A stretch of DNA of 64,000 nucleotides from positions 62,001 through 126,000 of the forward strand of contig MCFL01000053.1 of the NCBI GenBank assembly GCA_002102555.1, written 5' to 3'. The position numbers were made by a program, and so were the translations under genes. This DNA comes from Catenaria anguillulae PL171. Taxonomy: Eukaryota > Blastocladiomycota > Blastocladiomycetes > Blastocladiales > Catenariaceae. Below the pieces are notes generated by a model. That model worked only from the letters and a program-made list of their open reading frames with translations, ran no database searches and was not told the origin of the DNA. Positions 11,578-24,400 of the stretch are shown in pieces (position 1 is the stretch's first letter; every line of letters starts with the position of its first letter).

Positions 11578-11814
11578 GGTTGATTGCATTGAAGATAACC
11601 GATTATTGACAGGTTTTCAGGTCAAAGTGAGAAAACGATGGCAAGTTGTAAGTTGTGTGGGCACAAGTTGGATCGGGTGTCTCGCATTGACGGATCGGCG
11701 GCCCTCGTTCGTTGTGTCTTATCGTTGGTTGGTCCGACTGCCATTCATTGCTGTTCTTCGCTCAAGCGTTCATTCGCAAATCTATGTAACGTCGCACTTT
11801 GTACTTATTCCAAG
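11578..11814. promoter_or_regulatory. Shared promoter region between uS7m and uS13m
   Basis: The two mitoribosomal genes start on opposite strands with only about 237 bases between their ATGs, so both promoters must lie here or overlap. No TATA box is visible. Coordinated expression is an inference from the layout. Confidence 0.5.
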
Positions 11815-12370
11815 ATGCTCCACCTGCTCGGCGTCAACCTTCCCGACAAGAAAAAGGTGCCCGTGGCCCTCTCCTACTTCTACGGCATTGGCCGCCCGCT
11901 TGGCGAGCGCATCTGCCACCAGCTCTCGATCCACCCAGAGTGCAAGCTGCACGAGCTCTCGGATGCGCAAATCAACCAGCTGGGCGAGCTGCTCAACAAG
12001 ATGACCATCGAGGGTGACCTCAAGCGCGAGGTCAAGAACAGGGTCCTCCACCACCGCCAGATTGGCACCGTCACCGGCCGCAAGTTTGAGTTGGGCCTGC
12101 CCGTCCGCGGCCAGCGCACGAGGACCAATGCCGAGACGGCATCAAAGTTGAACCGGAGGTGGTTGGCAAAGGACTATTCCACGTACGCCTTGCGATTTTC
12201 TTTGATCCTATTGGTTCGTGGACAATTGCCTCCTCACTCGTCAAATTCGTCAAACGAACAGATCTGCCATCCGTCCCATTGTCCAGCAAGTGCAGCCACC
12301 AACCTCTTCATTTGCCCAGCGTCTGATTCCCGCTGCCTCGCGGGCCCTCGGCTGGCTCAAGCGCTTCTGA
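11815..12370 (+). CDS. Mitochondrial ribosomal protein uS13m
   Basis: S13 sits in the head of the small subunit and contacts the large subunit and the tRNA. Exon 1 runs 11815-12182, the intron 12183-12261 (79 nt, in frame) and exon 2 12262-12370, giving 158 residues. The start MLHLLGVNLPDKKKVPVAL matches the S13 N-terminus, followed by YGIGRPLGERIC, a helical middle and the RNA-binding block HHRQIGTVTGRKFELGLPVRGQRTRTNA (split here as two overlapping signatures: VTGRKFELGLP and PVRGQRTRTNA). The short exon 2 tail ends in RALGWLKRF. No separate presequence is visible, as in several mitochondrial S13 proteins. The frame is intact. Confidence 0.95.
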
Positions 12371-12460
12371 TCTGGTCTCTCCTCCCGAGTGACCGATTGT
12401 TGGATGTTACTGTTGTCTCTATATACATTACTCTCCGCTAGTCTCCATCTCCATCAGCAC

Positions 12461-13463
12461 CTACTTTTCCCGTTCCGCCTCCTCCAACTCGCGGATCCTC
12501 TCCTGCAACTTGCCCATGACCCGCTCATACTTTGCGACCTCGGCCTCGACCTGTGCCACCTGCCCATTCAGCGACACCAAATACTCGTCATCCGTCAGCG
12601 GCCGGACCGGCATCCACTTTGTGTTGACCAACGCATCCCACACTGCGCACGCATGCTTGCCACAAAACTCGGCTGCTGCTGCTGCTGCGTCTGCTTATGC
12701 TCGCCTCCTTGGCTCGTCACAGCGGCTTCCACATTGGCACCATTGGCCTGGTACTTCCACAACAACAAGTCTTGCCGCGTATGCCGAGCCCACGTGTACG
12801 CAGATTGCGCAATGCCTGCAGATGCGGCCGCAAGCAGCGTGGCGGGCAAAAGGACGCGGGGCCGCCGGCCGTACACGAGCAAGGTCGACACCGACCCCGT
12901 GAATGCGCCGGCACCAACAGACGCAAGCAGCGTGTGCCGGTCGTGCAGCGTGGCGGGGGGTGGTGGACGAGTGATGGTTCGCCGGGTCACGGATCCCGGG
13001 GTCGGTTGGACCGGTGCGGGCTTGTCTGTATCGGCTTCTGCGAGAAATTTGGACAGTTGGGCGCGAGACACTGTTGAAGGTGCATTGCATGTCAGCAACG
13101 CTTGAAAAAACATAGGAAAGTGGAAAAAAAAGGAATAGCGTACAAAAGTAGGTGAATCCAATGGCGCCCCACATGGAGCCCATGCCAGCCGCTGTCGGTC
13201 CTGGTGGAAGTTGCTTGTAGGCACCAACAACAGCGCCCGTCATGCATCCGGCACCGACTAGATATGGACGAGGTGGACCGGGGTGAGCACACTTTTTGAA
13301 TCGAACGATGGCGGTTGGACTGCTCGGAATTCAAGGACGTACGGGCCAGAAAGCTGTTGCGGATCACGGTTGGTTTGGGTCCATCGACAGCGGCAGGTGG
13401 GGATGGTGTGCGAGCAGACGCAGCGGCGGACGAGGGTGACGGCGTGGAGGATGATTCGGACAT
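12461..13463 (-). CDS. Tim17/Tim22/Tim23-like membrane protein with coiled-coil tail
   Basis: Start at 13463 (MSESSSTPSP), after which a Ser/Pro-rich N-terminus leads into two Gly-rich membrane hairpins. The first is GAGCMTGAVVGAYKQLPPG with GMGSMWGAIGFTYF; the second is LLASVGAGAFTGSVSTLLV with LLAAASAGIAQSAY. Gly-rich small-xxx-small helices of this kind define the Tim17 family of the inner mitochondrial membrane. The last exon ends in PLTDDEYLVSLNGQVAQVEA and a Glu/Arg-rich coiled coil, a tail I recognise from uncharacterised fungal Tim17-family proteins. The first two introns keep frame. The junction near 12690 is not resolved and may be an intron or a missing base. Exact role (import or complex assembly) unknown. 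Confidence 0.65.
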
Positions 13464-14062
13464 GGAGGCGCAAGCTTCAGCGACAGGATTTGCAGATACA
13501 TGCATGGATTTCGTTTTACCGATGTTGCGAGAGTCGAGGAAGATGAGCTCAAGACCAGGCACAGCGAAAGTGTGAGCGAGGATGATCCTGGCAGAGACGG
13601 TCCACGTGACTGCGCGTGGAGCGAGCAAGCACACATGGCCGGCAAGTTCAGCCAGCATGGCAATGGCCAGCAGGCAGCCAATACGCTGGAGCCTTGCAGA
13701 CCCCGCAAAGACGCCACCACAGCTGCCCGTCATTGCCCGCAATACGCAACGCACATGCTATGCTCCACGCTCATGTTCGGCGTCTACTAGTCATTAGCTT
13801 CGTCTGCCAGCCAACAATCATCAAACCTAGCGTCCGTGACTGATCGTGCCGGCCGCTTGCTCACTTTCTCTCGTGACTGCCAGCGGCTTCAACCCACAAG
13901 CGTCCACCGCGGTCTATTCTTGCATTCCAGAGTCTCGACGGGTATGCCTCCCGCATCTGACGTCGAGCCACCCACGACAGCCCCTTGCTGACACTCTTCC
14001 TCGATTCTGCATTACGCAGTCGTTCTGCCTTGCCATCTTCTCTCAACGAGCAATCCGCCAAG
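13464..14062. other. Divergent intergenic region upstream of RPA1
   Basis: Lies between the start codons of the Tim17-like gene and the RNA polymerase I gene, so it should carry both promoters. No TATA box is evident and no gene is supported. Confidence 0.5.
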
Positions 14063-17000
14063 ATGAACATTGCCAAGCCCGTGGGTCGCCAGCTCGAGTC
14101 TGTCTCTTTCGGGTTCTACTCGCCCGAAGAGATCCGAGCCATCTCGGTCAAGTCCATCACCAACCCCACCGTCTTTGACGTCCACGGCCTTCCTCAACGT
14201 GGTGGTGTCTACGATCCCGCATTGGGTCCGCTCGACAAGGGTCACTAGTACGTTTTGACCTGCCACTTAAACGTTTCACCACCTTGCATGTGGATCGTTT
14301 TGTGCTGACCAACCGTCATCTCGACTCTTTAGCTGCGGCACATGCTCGCTCACCTACTTTGAATGCCCAGGTCACTTTGGCCACATTGACCTGCCGCTCC
14401 CCGTGTACAACCCGCTCATGTTTACACACATGCTCAAGTACCTTCGCGCCACGTGTCTCTTCTGCTTCAAGCTGCGCCTGTCTAAGGTGCAAGCACACAT
14501 GTACAAGGCCAAGCTGTTTCTCCTTTCGCGCGGGCTCGTGGTCGAGGCCACCAACCTTGAAGATGCCGTGCACAAGTCCATCTTTGAAGAGGTGAACGGC
14601 CGGGCGGCTGCGCCAGGCGAAGCCACGCCCGATTACTTGGGCGATGCCATGGACGTGGACGAGGAGGACGAAGATGAGGATGAGGCTATTGAGGATAACC
14701 GCCAAGAGGCCGAGCTCGAGGCCGATGCGGCCGCGGGCAAGGGCGCAGACAAGACGAGCGCAAAGGCGCTTGCGTCGGCCGAACTCATGGACCGCATTTC
14801 AAAGTATGTCCGGCGGTCCGTTTCCGCCGCGGGCGTCTCTGGCCCCGCAAAGGACAAGGTGACGGCAGCCGCAAACTACCGCCGCGCCTTGCAACGCGAA
14901 ATCTTGGCAAAGCTCACGGCCGTCGATTCGTGCGCGCATTGCCAGGCACCCGCTCTCAAGCTGCGTGCCGAGGGCGCCACAAAGGTGTTTATTCAAAAGC
15001 CCAGTGTCAAGGAACAGACAAAGTTGGAGGCAAAGGGTTTGCGGTTCAACGAGACGTATGTGCATGCCAAGAAGAAGGCCATGGAGTTGGAAAAGAAGGC
15101 CATCAAGGAGGGCAAGTTGGTGGGCGAATCGATTAAGGCCGATGCCGCGCAGGCTGTCAAGGATGCGCGGGATTGGGAGGCGCCCGAAGAGGAGGAGCAA
15201 GAAGACGCCATGGATGTGGATGCGTCGGCATCGTCAAGCGACGAGTCGGACGATTCGCAGGATTCTGCGACGGCCGCAGGCCGCGCGACCACCAAGTCCG
15301 CCGTCACTGCTGCTTCTGCGTCGACCACCGCCAAGCAGCCCAACAACCCGGATCAGTACATGAACCCGTCGCTCGCAAAGTCGATTCTGGATCTGCTCTG
15401 GTGGAACGACGGCCATTTCCTCGACTTTGTGTACCTGTCGCGCCTCGAATCTGCCAAGCTCGAGGCGCCCACCAAGTCAAAGTATGTGCCGCTGTCGTCG
15501 CACACCATGTTCTTTATTGAGGTGTTGCCCGTGCCGCCCACAAAGTTCCGTCCGCCCGCCATGATGAACGGCATGGCTTTTGAGAACCCGCAAAACACGT
15601 CCTTGACGGGCGCGCTCAAGGCCGCGCAAGAAATCCGCGACTACTCCAAGGTGCTCACGACGGACCTGGCACCGGCGTCGCGTGCTGCCGAGCGCAACCG
15701 TGTCCTTGGCCAGCTCAATGCCTCGTGGCTCGCCATGCAGCTGTCGGCCAACGGGCTGATTGACTCGACAAAGAACCCGCAAGCCGCGCGCAACGGTAAG
15801 GAGGCCCCGCCCGGTATCCGCCAGCTGCTCGAAAAGAAAGAAGGTTTGTTCCGCAAGCACATGATGGGCAAGCGTGTCAACTATGCCGCCCGTTCCGTCA
15901 TTTCCCCCGACCCGTGGATCGAGACCAACGAGATTGGTATTCCGCCCGTGTTTGCCAAGAAGCTTACGTACCCGGAGCCTGTCACGGGACACAATGTGCG
16001 CGAGCTCATGGAAAACGTGCTCAATGGACCAGAGCAATGGCCCGGCGCAACGCACGTGCAAATGGAGGACGGCCAGTTGCAAGCACTCGACAACCTGTCG
16101 CTCGAGCAACGTGCCGCCTTGGCCGCGCAGCTGCTCACGCCGCAGGCCACAATTGGCGCCAACCAGGCCAGCTTTGTTGCGCACACCAACAAGAAGGTGT
16201 ACCGCCACTTGCGCAACGGCGACATTTTGCTGCTCAACCGCCAGCCCACGCTGCACAAGCCGTCCATCATGGCGCACAAGGCGCGCGTGCTCCCCGGCGA
16301 AAAGACGCTGCGTCTGCACTATGCTAACTGCAACACGTACAATGCCGATTTCGATGGCGACGAAATGAACGTGCATTTCCCGCAAAACGAAGTGGCGCGT
16401 GCCGAGGCCTATTTGATTGCCAACACAGACAACCAGTACTTGGTGCCGACAGACGGCTCGCCGCTGCGTGGTTTGATTCAGGACCATGTTGTGACTGGTG
16501 TGCGGTTGACTGCGCGTGACACGTTCCTGTCGCGCGACGAGTACCAGCAGTTGCTCATGGGCTCGTTGCCGCACGATGTGTTACGCAAGGGCCGCATTCT
16601 CCTGTTGCCGCCAACCATTGTCAAGCCGCGGCCAATGTGGTCGGGCAAGCAGGTCATTTCCACCTTGCTGCTGAACATGACGCGAGGCCAGCCCCAGCTC
16701 AACATGACGTCCAAGGCGCGCGTTGGCCCGAAATACTGGGGTCCGCTTGGTGCCGAAGAGGCTGCCGTCATCTTTTGCGAGGGCGAGCTCATGACGGGTG
16801 TGCTTGACAAGTCGCAGTTTGGCGCATCGGCGTTTGGTCTGGTGCACTCCATGTACGAGCTGTACGGGTCCACGGCAGCGGGCGAGCTCTTGGGTGCCCT
16901 TTCGCGTTTGTTCTCCAAGTATGTGCAGTCGATTGCCTTCACGTGCCGTATGGACGACTTGCTGTTGACGGCTCAGGGCGACAAGTGGCGCCGCGACTTG

Positions 17001-19473
17001 ATTGATGGCGGCAAGGAGTTTGGGCGCGAGGTGGCCATGGAGTACACAAAGTCAACCACGCCCAAGGAATTGCGCGGCCAGTTGGAGGAGGTGTTGCGCG
17101 AGGACGAAAAGCTTGCCGGTCTCGATTCCGCCATGAAGTCCAAGATGAACGGGCTCACGTCGTCCATCATTTCAAAGTGCCTACCCGATGGCCTTGTGCG
17201 CATCTTCCCGCACAATGGTATGCAGCTCATGACCGTGTCGGGTGCCAAGGGATCCAACGTCAACGTGTCGCAAATCTCGTGTGCTTGGGCCAGCAAGAAC
17301 TTGAGGGTCGTCGTGTGCCCATCATGGTTTCGGGCAAGTCGTTGCCGTCGTTTACGGCATTTGATCCGTCGGCCCGCGCCGGTGGCTTCATTTCCGGTCG
17401 ATTCCTCACGGGTATCAAGCCGCAAGAGTACTACTTCCATTGCATGGCCGGTCGTGAAGGTCTCATTGATACCGCCGTCAAGACTTCCCGTTCCGGTTAC
17501 TTGCAGCGTTGCTTGATGAAGCATCTCGAGGGCATGCGTGTGCACTATGACGGTTCGGTGCGTGACTCGGACGGATCCATCTTGCAGTTCTACTATGGCG
17601 AGGACGGACTTGATGTCACCAAGCAAAAGCATCTCAACAAGTTCCGGTTCTGTGCCGAGAACACGGACGCGCTCAATGCCCGGTACCGCCCGCTCGAGCT
17701 GGTCGACCGCATTGACGAGGATGCCGCGGGAAAAGCCGCAAAGCAGATCAAGAAGAAGGGGCTTTCCGACACGGTCATGTCGCGCCTGTCGCCATACCGT
17801 CACTTGGGCGCCACCTCGGACAAGTTTGCCAGTGCCCTCGACAAGTACGTCGAGTCCAACCCGGACGATCTCTTGTACAAGAAGGACAAGAAGCGCTTCA
17901 ACCACACGGTGCGCAACAAGTCGTTCACGGCGCTCATGCAGCTCAAGTACCTGAAATCGCTCGTCGACCCCGGTGAGGCCGTCGGTGTGCTTGCCGCACA
18001 ATCGATTGGTGAGCCGTCGACACAAATGACGCTCAACACGTTCCACTTTGCCGGTTTCGGTGCCAAGAACGTGACGCTCGGTATCCCGCGTTTGCGTGAA
18101 ATTGTCATGACTGCATCGGCTGCCATCAAGACACCTGCCATGTCGCTTGTCATGAACGATGGCGTTAGCGTGACGGACCGCGACTTGTTTTGCAAGCAAG
18201 TGAGCCGGTTGACGCTGGCTGCAGTCACAAAGGGCGTCGAGGTGCGCGAGCGTGTCGAGCGCGAGGGCATGTCGCGCGTGCGCAAGTACAAGATCAAGCT
18301 CGACTTGTTTGACGAGCACGATTACAAGCACGTGTACCATGTGTCGAGAAGGAAGTCCGGTCGGCCGTCCAGTCTGGGTTCCTCAAGCGCCTTGAGGCGC
18401 TCATCTTGCGTGACATGAAGAAGGCCAGCAAAAAGGGGACCGAGGAAAAGCTCGATGCCTTGAACCAAAAGGACGAGTTGGTGCAAGTTCGCTTGGACCG
18501 TCGCCGCGGCGGCGCCAGCAAGGGTGACGAGGAGGAGGGTAACGGTAAAAAGAAGCGCGCGGCTGCCGATGACGATGACGACGACAACTCGGCCGACGAG
18601 GGCGATGCCACGGCGTCAAAGTATGCGAGCAGGCGCAAGGAGCACAAGTCGTATGAGGAGGACGACGAGGACATTGAGTTGCGCAAGAAGCTCAACAAGG
18701 ACTCTGACGACGAAGCCGACGACGGCGAGTCTGACTCGGATGACGAAGCTTCTCGCAAGGCAAAGGACGCTGCCGAGGCCGCGGCCCTCGAAAATGACCA
18801 GCTTGTTGCCCGGGCGGAAACCTCCTGGGTCACATCCATGTCGTTTGACCTCAAGCACGGCGCATGGTTCGAGGTGGAGCTCGCTTTGCCCGGCGATTGG
18901 AAGAAGCTGCTCATGGTTCAGCTCGTCGAGCAAGCCGTGCACAAGACGCTGCTGCACGAGATTCCGGGCATTGACCGGTGCTACCCCGTGCAAAACGAGG
19001 CGGCCGACGACAAGACAGTGCGCGTTGGCACCGACGGCGTCAACTTGCGCGCCATGTGGACGTTTGACGATGTGATTGACGTGCACCAAATCTACACCAA
19101 CGATATTGCGGCCATTTTGCGCACGTATGGTGTCGAGGCGGCACGTGCAGCCATCATCAAGGAAATTGCCGGCGTGTTTGACGTGTACGGCATTTCCGTC
19201 GACAAGCGCCACTTGTCTGTGATTGCCGATTACATGACGTTTGAGGGCGGATACAAGGCCTTTTCACGCATTGGCATGGGGTCCAACCCAAGTCCCTTCT
19301 TGCAAATGTCATACGAGACCACGTGTGGGTTCTTGACGGCGGCCACCGTCACGGGCGATGTGGATCCCATCAGTTCGCCTAGTGCACGCATTGTGGTGGG
19401 CAAGGTGGTTGAGGGAGGAACAGGCGCGTTTGAGGTGTTGCAGCCGTTGGTGGGCGTACCAGGGTCGCAGTAA
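14063..19473 (+). CDS. RPA190: RNA polymerase I largest subunit (A190)
   Basis: Catalytic subunit that transcribes pre-rRNA in the nucleolus. Exon 1 14063-14247, intron 14248-14332, then one long exon; about 1,775 residues, close to yeast and animal A190. Visible are the N-terminal zinc site CGTCSLTYFECPGHFGH, a second Cys pair CAHCQ, the metal-binding NADFDGDEMN near 16340-16370, the bridge-helix region GIKPQEYYFHCMAGREG, and the trigger-loop region LNTFHFAGFGAKNVTLGIPRL (LNTFHFAG / NVTLGIPRL). Two acidic inserts, near 14640-14700 and 18560-18770, are typical of Pol I rather than Pol II or III. The frame changes twice without an intron, near 17280 (QIS..LGQQELEGRRV) and near 18347 (before EKEVRSAVQSGF). 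Each fits one missing base. Since the gene is essential and otherwise intact, sequence error is likely. Confidence 0.95.
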
Positions 19474-19625
19474 ATGAGTTTGTACAAATATTGTCATTCT
19501 GTTTTTGGCTTTTTTTGTTGTCTTGTATCATCATTTGCCTCCACATTTTCATACTCTATACATAGTCCAAGTATGCCTTAAATTCTTGATTACCATTTTC
19601 CCGACCAACAGCAAAAGCAACAAAA

Positions 19626-20869
19626 CAAACAAAAAATGTACTTCAAGCCATTCGTCAGGTCCGCGATACCTTGCGGCCGCGACCAGTGTCTCCACCTGCT
19701 TGTCCTGCTCCACCTTGCCGCCTTGCAACCGTTGTTCCACGCAGACTCAATGCCTTGACCATGGCCAAGGGAATAGATAAACCGATCACGGCGCCAAGAT
19801 AGACGGGCCAACCGCCAGAACAAGGACCGCAAACATGGCGCGTCCAATCAGCGGTCCACATGAGGATTCCAATGCGTGCAAAGCCGTCGCAAACCACCCG
19901 AGACCAATGGGCGGCCACAGCACAAGGCCATCGAGCTTTGTCTGCAACTTGCGGCGCGGGCTTGTCGTCCGTGCCGACCGTGAATTGCGGAATGCTGTTG
20001 CTTGTTGGATGCCGACGCAAGCACGGAACCGAGTTGAGCATACGCAAACTCGGTTGCGAGAAAGGCAAGGCCCAGAGCAAACAAGATGGATTGCGTGAGT
20101 GCGTCAAAGATGCGGACGAGAAGCGAGGGCGAGCCTTTTGGGACGCGGGCCTTTGAAAGCGGGCGGATCGGGCTGCGGGCCGAGGTCGAGGTCGAGGCCG
20201 AGGATTTGCCCGGTTGGGTGCGCGATGCGGGCGACATGGACCGGTGCACAATGCGGCCGCGAGAGGTCGGGGACGTGGATGGAGAGGGCGAGAGTCCGTT
20301 GGTTGCGACTTGGGTCGTTGCCTTGGTTGCGTTGCTTGTTGTGGAGGGGTCGAGTTGAGGACGCTCAAGCCGGAAGGGAGGAGGGATGCACTGGACATGG
20401 TTGAGGTTGGTGGCAAGCCAGACGTGAGTTTTCTGGGGTCGGTGGTTGTCGCTGGGATGTGCGAGGTGTCGTCTTGGATATGGAAGTGGACTTGGCGCGA
20501 GGTGGTTGAGGGCGATGGCGAGGTTGAGTGGGAACGCGAATGGCCAGAGTCGGCTGACGGCACGACGATCTGATCAGAGACGGACAGACGCGAGACCACG
20601 TCGCCCTCAAGCTTGAGGTGGCGCTAAACTTGGTCTTTGACTGCTGGTGCTTGAGGGGTGACGACTGGTTGGAAGGTGGCAGCGGTGTCTTGCGGGCGAG
20701 ATCGAGCAGCTCGCTGATGCTGGTGGGCGAAGCGGTTGATGTGAACGAGCCGAGGACCCAAGCGGGAAGGGCGGGCTGATGGTGTTGAGCAGCGCCGAGG
20801 TCGTCGGTGGTGCGCCGTTGGCTTTGACAATGAGGAGGCAACGGTCTTGGTCGAGTTCAAGTCGTCCAT
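19626..20869 (-). CDS. Candidate multi-pass membrane protein, poorly resolved
   Basis: Not recognised. From a possible start at 20869 (MDDL) well-biased codons continue on the minus strand, but the frame changes four or five times, each compatible with a missing base or an unseen intron. Segments read in order: LDQDRCLLIVKANG, SISELLDLARKTPLPPSN, a long Ser/Pro/Thr-rich disordered middle, a hydrophobic helix FDALTQSILFALGLAFLATE, then WPPIGLGWFATALHALESS and GWPVYLGAVIGLSIPLAMV, ending in a Gly/Arg tail at 19626. This suggests a protein with a disordered N-terminal half and three or four membrane segments at the C-terminus. The exact model is uncertain. Confidence 0.4.
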
Positions 20870-21479
20870 GATGATTGATATTGAATACTTTGCGTCTTGG
20901 TTTGTTGTGCACGATCCATCCATGGAGTGGATGGCGGGAAGGACGTGAATGGAGGACGTGGGATTCTTTTGACACTTGACTTCAAGTTGAGTCTCTCGTC
21001 CAGCTGTGTGAAAGCATTGTAAATGCACGGGTACAATGCCGCAAGTTGTTGAAATTTAGTCGCTCATGACGCGCCTTGACGATCGCGAGGAGCTTGCCAA
21101 TGGTTTCATTCCATCCATGCCAAATCACGTGTGTCGTCCCCAGTCCTCTTTGTTCCCAATAGCTAGTAAGGGCAATAAATCCATTGCGCATATGCATGTG
21201 CATCGGCTATCGCAATCTCAACAAAGTCACTACATAAATATTCGAAACCGGTATCCTCTTTTTCCTCTGATTGATCATCACGCCGCCGCTGAAAAGCTGG
21301 TGGCGCAAGCGAAAAGGATGCTTGCGCGTTTCATCGCGGCTCGCCGCAGACGAAACATGTCGATCAATACTCGATTGGGAACATGCATTTTTCTTACGCC
21401 CGAAAAGGATGGAAATCATGGAACGTCCACAACACATTCCAAAAAAAAAACTTGATGCAATCCATTCCCGTCACAGGCA
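20870..21479. other. Divergent intergenic region, no gene seen
   Basis: Separates two divergent genes. A run of ten A's near 21441-21450 and a CAG just before the ATG at 21480 may reflect a 5' leader intron, but this is not proven. No other feature recognised. Confidence 0.45.
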
Positions 21480-24400
21480 ATGTTGACCTCCGCTCATCCA
21501 GACCCGTGGCCACACACGCTCGACGTGGACCGTGATGAACCAAATGAGCAGCCGCCACCCGCGCCGACGTGGGACTGGATTCCCATCCTGGCCAACGACC
21601 ACAGCATGGTTCTTGTGTCGCAATACCCCGAGGCGCTCGACCAGCTTCTCGCATGCTTGGACCACCCGGAACCTGTCATCCAGCTCGTCACCCTGCGCGC
21701 GGCTGCCACGGCGTGCATGCCGTTTGCCATCCGGTGGATCACTTGCTCTGCCGACCTCGTACGATTGGGCGACGCCTTGGCCAATGTCCTGTGTGGTGCT
21801 GACGTACGTACGCATCTCTCAACATCTGCGTCTCCCTCAAGTCTTGAGCTGACGCCAAACGTCAACGTCGCACATCTCAACACAGTCGGCAGATCTCCAC
21901 AACTTGGTCTCCACTTGTCTATCTCGCCTCATCCCGCTCGCGTTACACCCAAAGTATCAGCCACCGGTCCCAACCTACTGGCTTGCAAACCTCTTCCAAC
22001 TCGCCAAATCCCGCCTGCAATCTGCCCTGGGATTTACCTCCATCGACACACTTGCCACACGTTTACTCGCCACAATTGGTCGCAACACGCAGCCGCCCCA
22101 GTCCCTCTTGCAATCCATACTTTCCTCCATCGCCTTCTTTGGCTCATTCCTCGGCCATTTGACTGTCATCGAACCCACCTCAGAACATTTGGTCCACGCC
22201 CTGCTTGCTCTCCTCTTACGTCCAGACATTGTCGAGCACGTCTCGGCAGCAACAGTGCACGTCCTCACCGAACACTTGCCGAAAACCAACGCATCCCGAC
22301 AAATCGTGGAGCAACTGTACCGCCCACTCATCCTTGGTCTGTTTGTGCTTCCCGAGCCAGGATCCGCCGCTGCACTTGCAGCAGCGGCCGGCGGCCCTTC
22401 TACGTCACTTCCACAGCCAACCATGGGCACGGGGGGCGGCGGCGCCGGAAACAGTACCCGCCGCGTCTCGTTTTCCACCGCCAATGCGCTTGCCAAAATC
22501 ACCTACTCGCCCAAACACAAGGCGATCCTATCTCGGTTTCTCGCAGAATGGTTCCCGCTTCCCGCCGACGCAACCATCTCGGCGCTACCTGATCAAGTAT
22601 TTTCCGCAACACCGGGGACCGCCGGTGCGCTGAGCACAGGAGGGACCACGCGACCCGCGGGTGCCGGCGCAGGTGCGTCGGGGGGCGGGCGCACTTCGCT
22701 CACGTCCGGCGTCAATGCCCTGACGGGCGGCACTGGTGCGGCCGGGGCAAACTCGAGCAAGGACGGATACGTGTTCCGACGCCTCAAGTGGCTTACGCAG
22801 CACCAGCGGTTCCGGCCCGTACATTGTACGCCCGAACCCCTGTACTCGGTCCCTTTGCGCCAGATCCAATCCATGGCGCTCGATCCACATATCGGTACAT
22901 ATCTCGAGGCGGTGCCCATGTATGATACGCAGCACTTGTGGGACAATGTCCAACAGGTCCGCGAGTCGGCGTTCAATGCGCTCGATGAGGTGACACACGA
23001 TTGGGCGTTGCAACTCAAGCCCAAATCGGCAGCAGAGGCGGCCGCCAGGGCAATGCTGAATGCGGGAGGTGGGCGGGCGGGTACGACAACGTCAAATGCA
23101 ACGGCAGGGCTCGTGGCTATTGTCGAAACAGCAAGCGAGGCCGCGTCGCGGCGCGGGTCCATTGCCCCCGCCAGCAGCACACCGACCGGATCGAATGTGC
23201 CGGATCAAGCCGGTGACGAAGCAGATGCCAGCCCCACGGCGCCCGACACGTCCAATCTGTCGCTCATGGTTCACACGGCCGACCCCGTGTGGGAGCCCGA
23301 TTTGCTCACCTTGTCGATTCCCCACGGGCAAACACTGTCGTTCACACGCCCGCCGTACATGCGCCAAGTCTACCTGACGTCCAAGTCGGCCACGCACGCA
23401 CTGCCGTTTCACGTGCAAGTTTGGCCAAAGGATTTCTTTGCCGTGCATCCAGCGTGCGGGATTGTTGCCCCGCAGGCAAGTGTAATTCTGACTGTCACTT
23501 TCAATGCGCGGCCGCATGCAGATCGGAGCGTCCAAGAGATTGATGGCTTTATCCGGTTGCGGGACAGGTTTGGGTTTCCCGTGTGCAGGTTCCCGTTGAG
23601 GGGTACCATTTTACCTGCAGTCCATTGCCCAGCGAGGGTCTTGGATTTCGGCATGTGTGCACCTGGGGATGTGCGCACGCTCGTATTGCCTGTGCATAAC
23701 ATGACCAACACTGAAAGTAATTGTTCATTGGCGACTGCCGGGAGTAGTTATGGCGGCGCGTTTTTGGTACAGTTCTATTTTCCCCCTTGCCCGTTTCCTC
23801 CCTCTCTGGATTCATAATCGTGTGACTCACATTCACTGTTGCTCTTGACAAGGTCATGGCGCCACACTTTATCCTGCAACCCAAGGAGCAAAAGATTCTC
23901 AAAATCAAATTCTCTCCGCCACCGACTCCGACATTCTCGTCTTCGGCATCCGATCACGTCTACAAGGACACGTTGCTGCTGTCGACCGACACGGGCGAAT
24001 TGTACGAGATTGCCCTGATTGGGTCCGCGCACCCGGGCTTTATCGTGCACACGCGCAAGCTGGATTTCGGCCACGTCGACATGGCCTGGGGCCCGCAAAC
24101 ACGCTCGGTGGTGATTGAAAACCGGTGTGCACACAACTTGCCGCTGCAAATTGTGGCCTCGACCAAAGAAATCGCGCTTGCCGGCACGCTCGACGCATCG
24201 ACAGCAACAAAGGAATTCACCTTGTATCCGTTTGAAACACGCAAGATTCAGCTCACGTTCAGGCCTGCATTCAACGGGGCGCGGTTTGAGAAAGTGACGG
24301 TGACGGGGCCATTTGCGCCCGCGACCAATGCGGCTGTGGTGGATCTCGTTGCACAGGTCGGAAAGCCTGTGTACACGCCGTTGCATGAGCAGGCGTACTT

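Noticed and set aside
12640-12700. CTG/CAG run as a disease-type repeat expansion
   Set aside because: Only about five units; an ordinary Gln/Ala-coding simple run near an unresolved exon junction.
16973-18340. A 455-codon open frame antisense to the Pol I gene (and a 365-codon one at 15477-16574)
   Set aside because: They mirror the strong G/C third-position bias of RPA190 on the other strand. They show no recognisable protein and no independent support.
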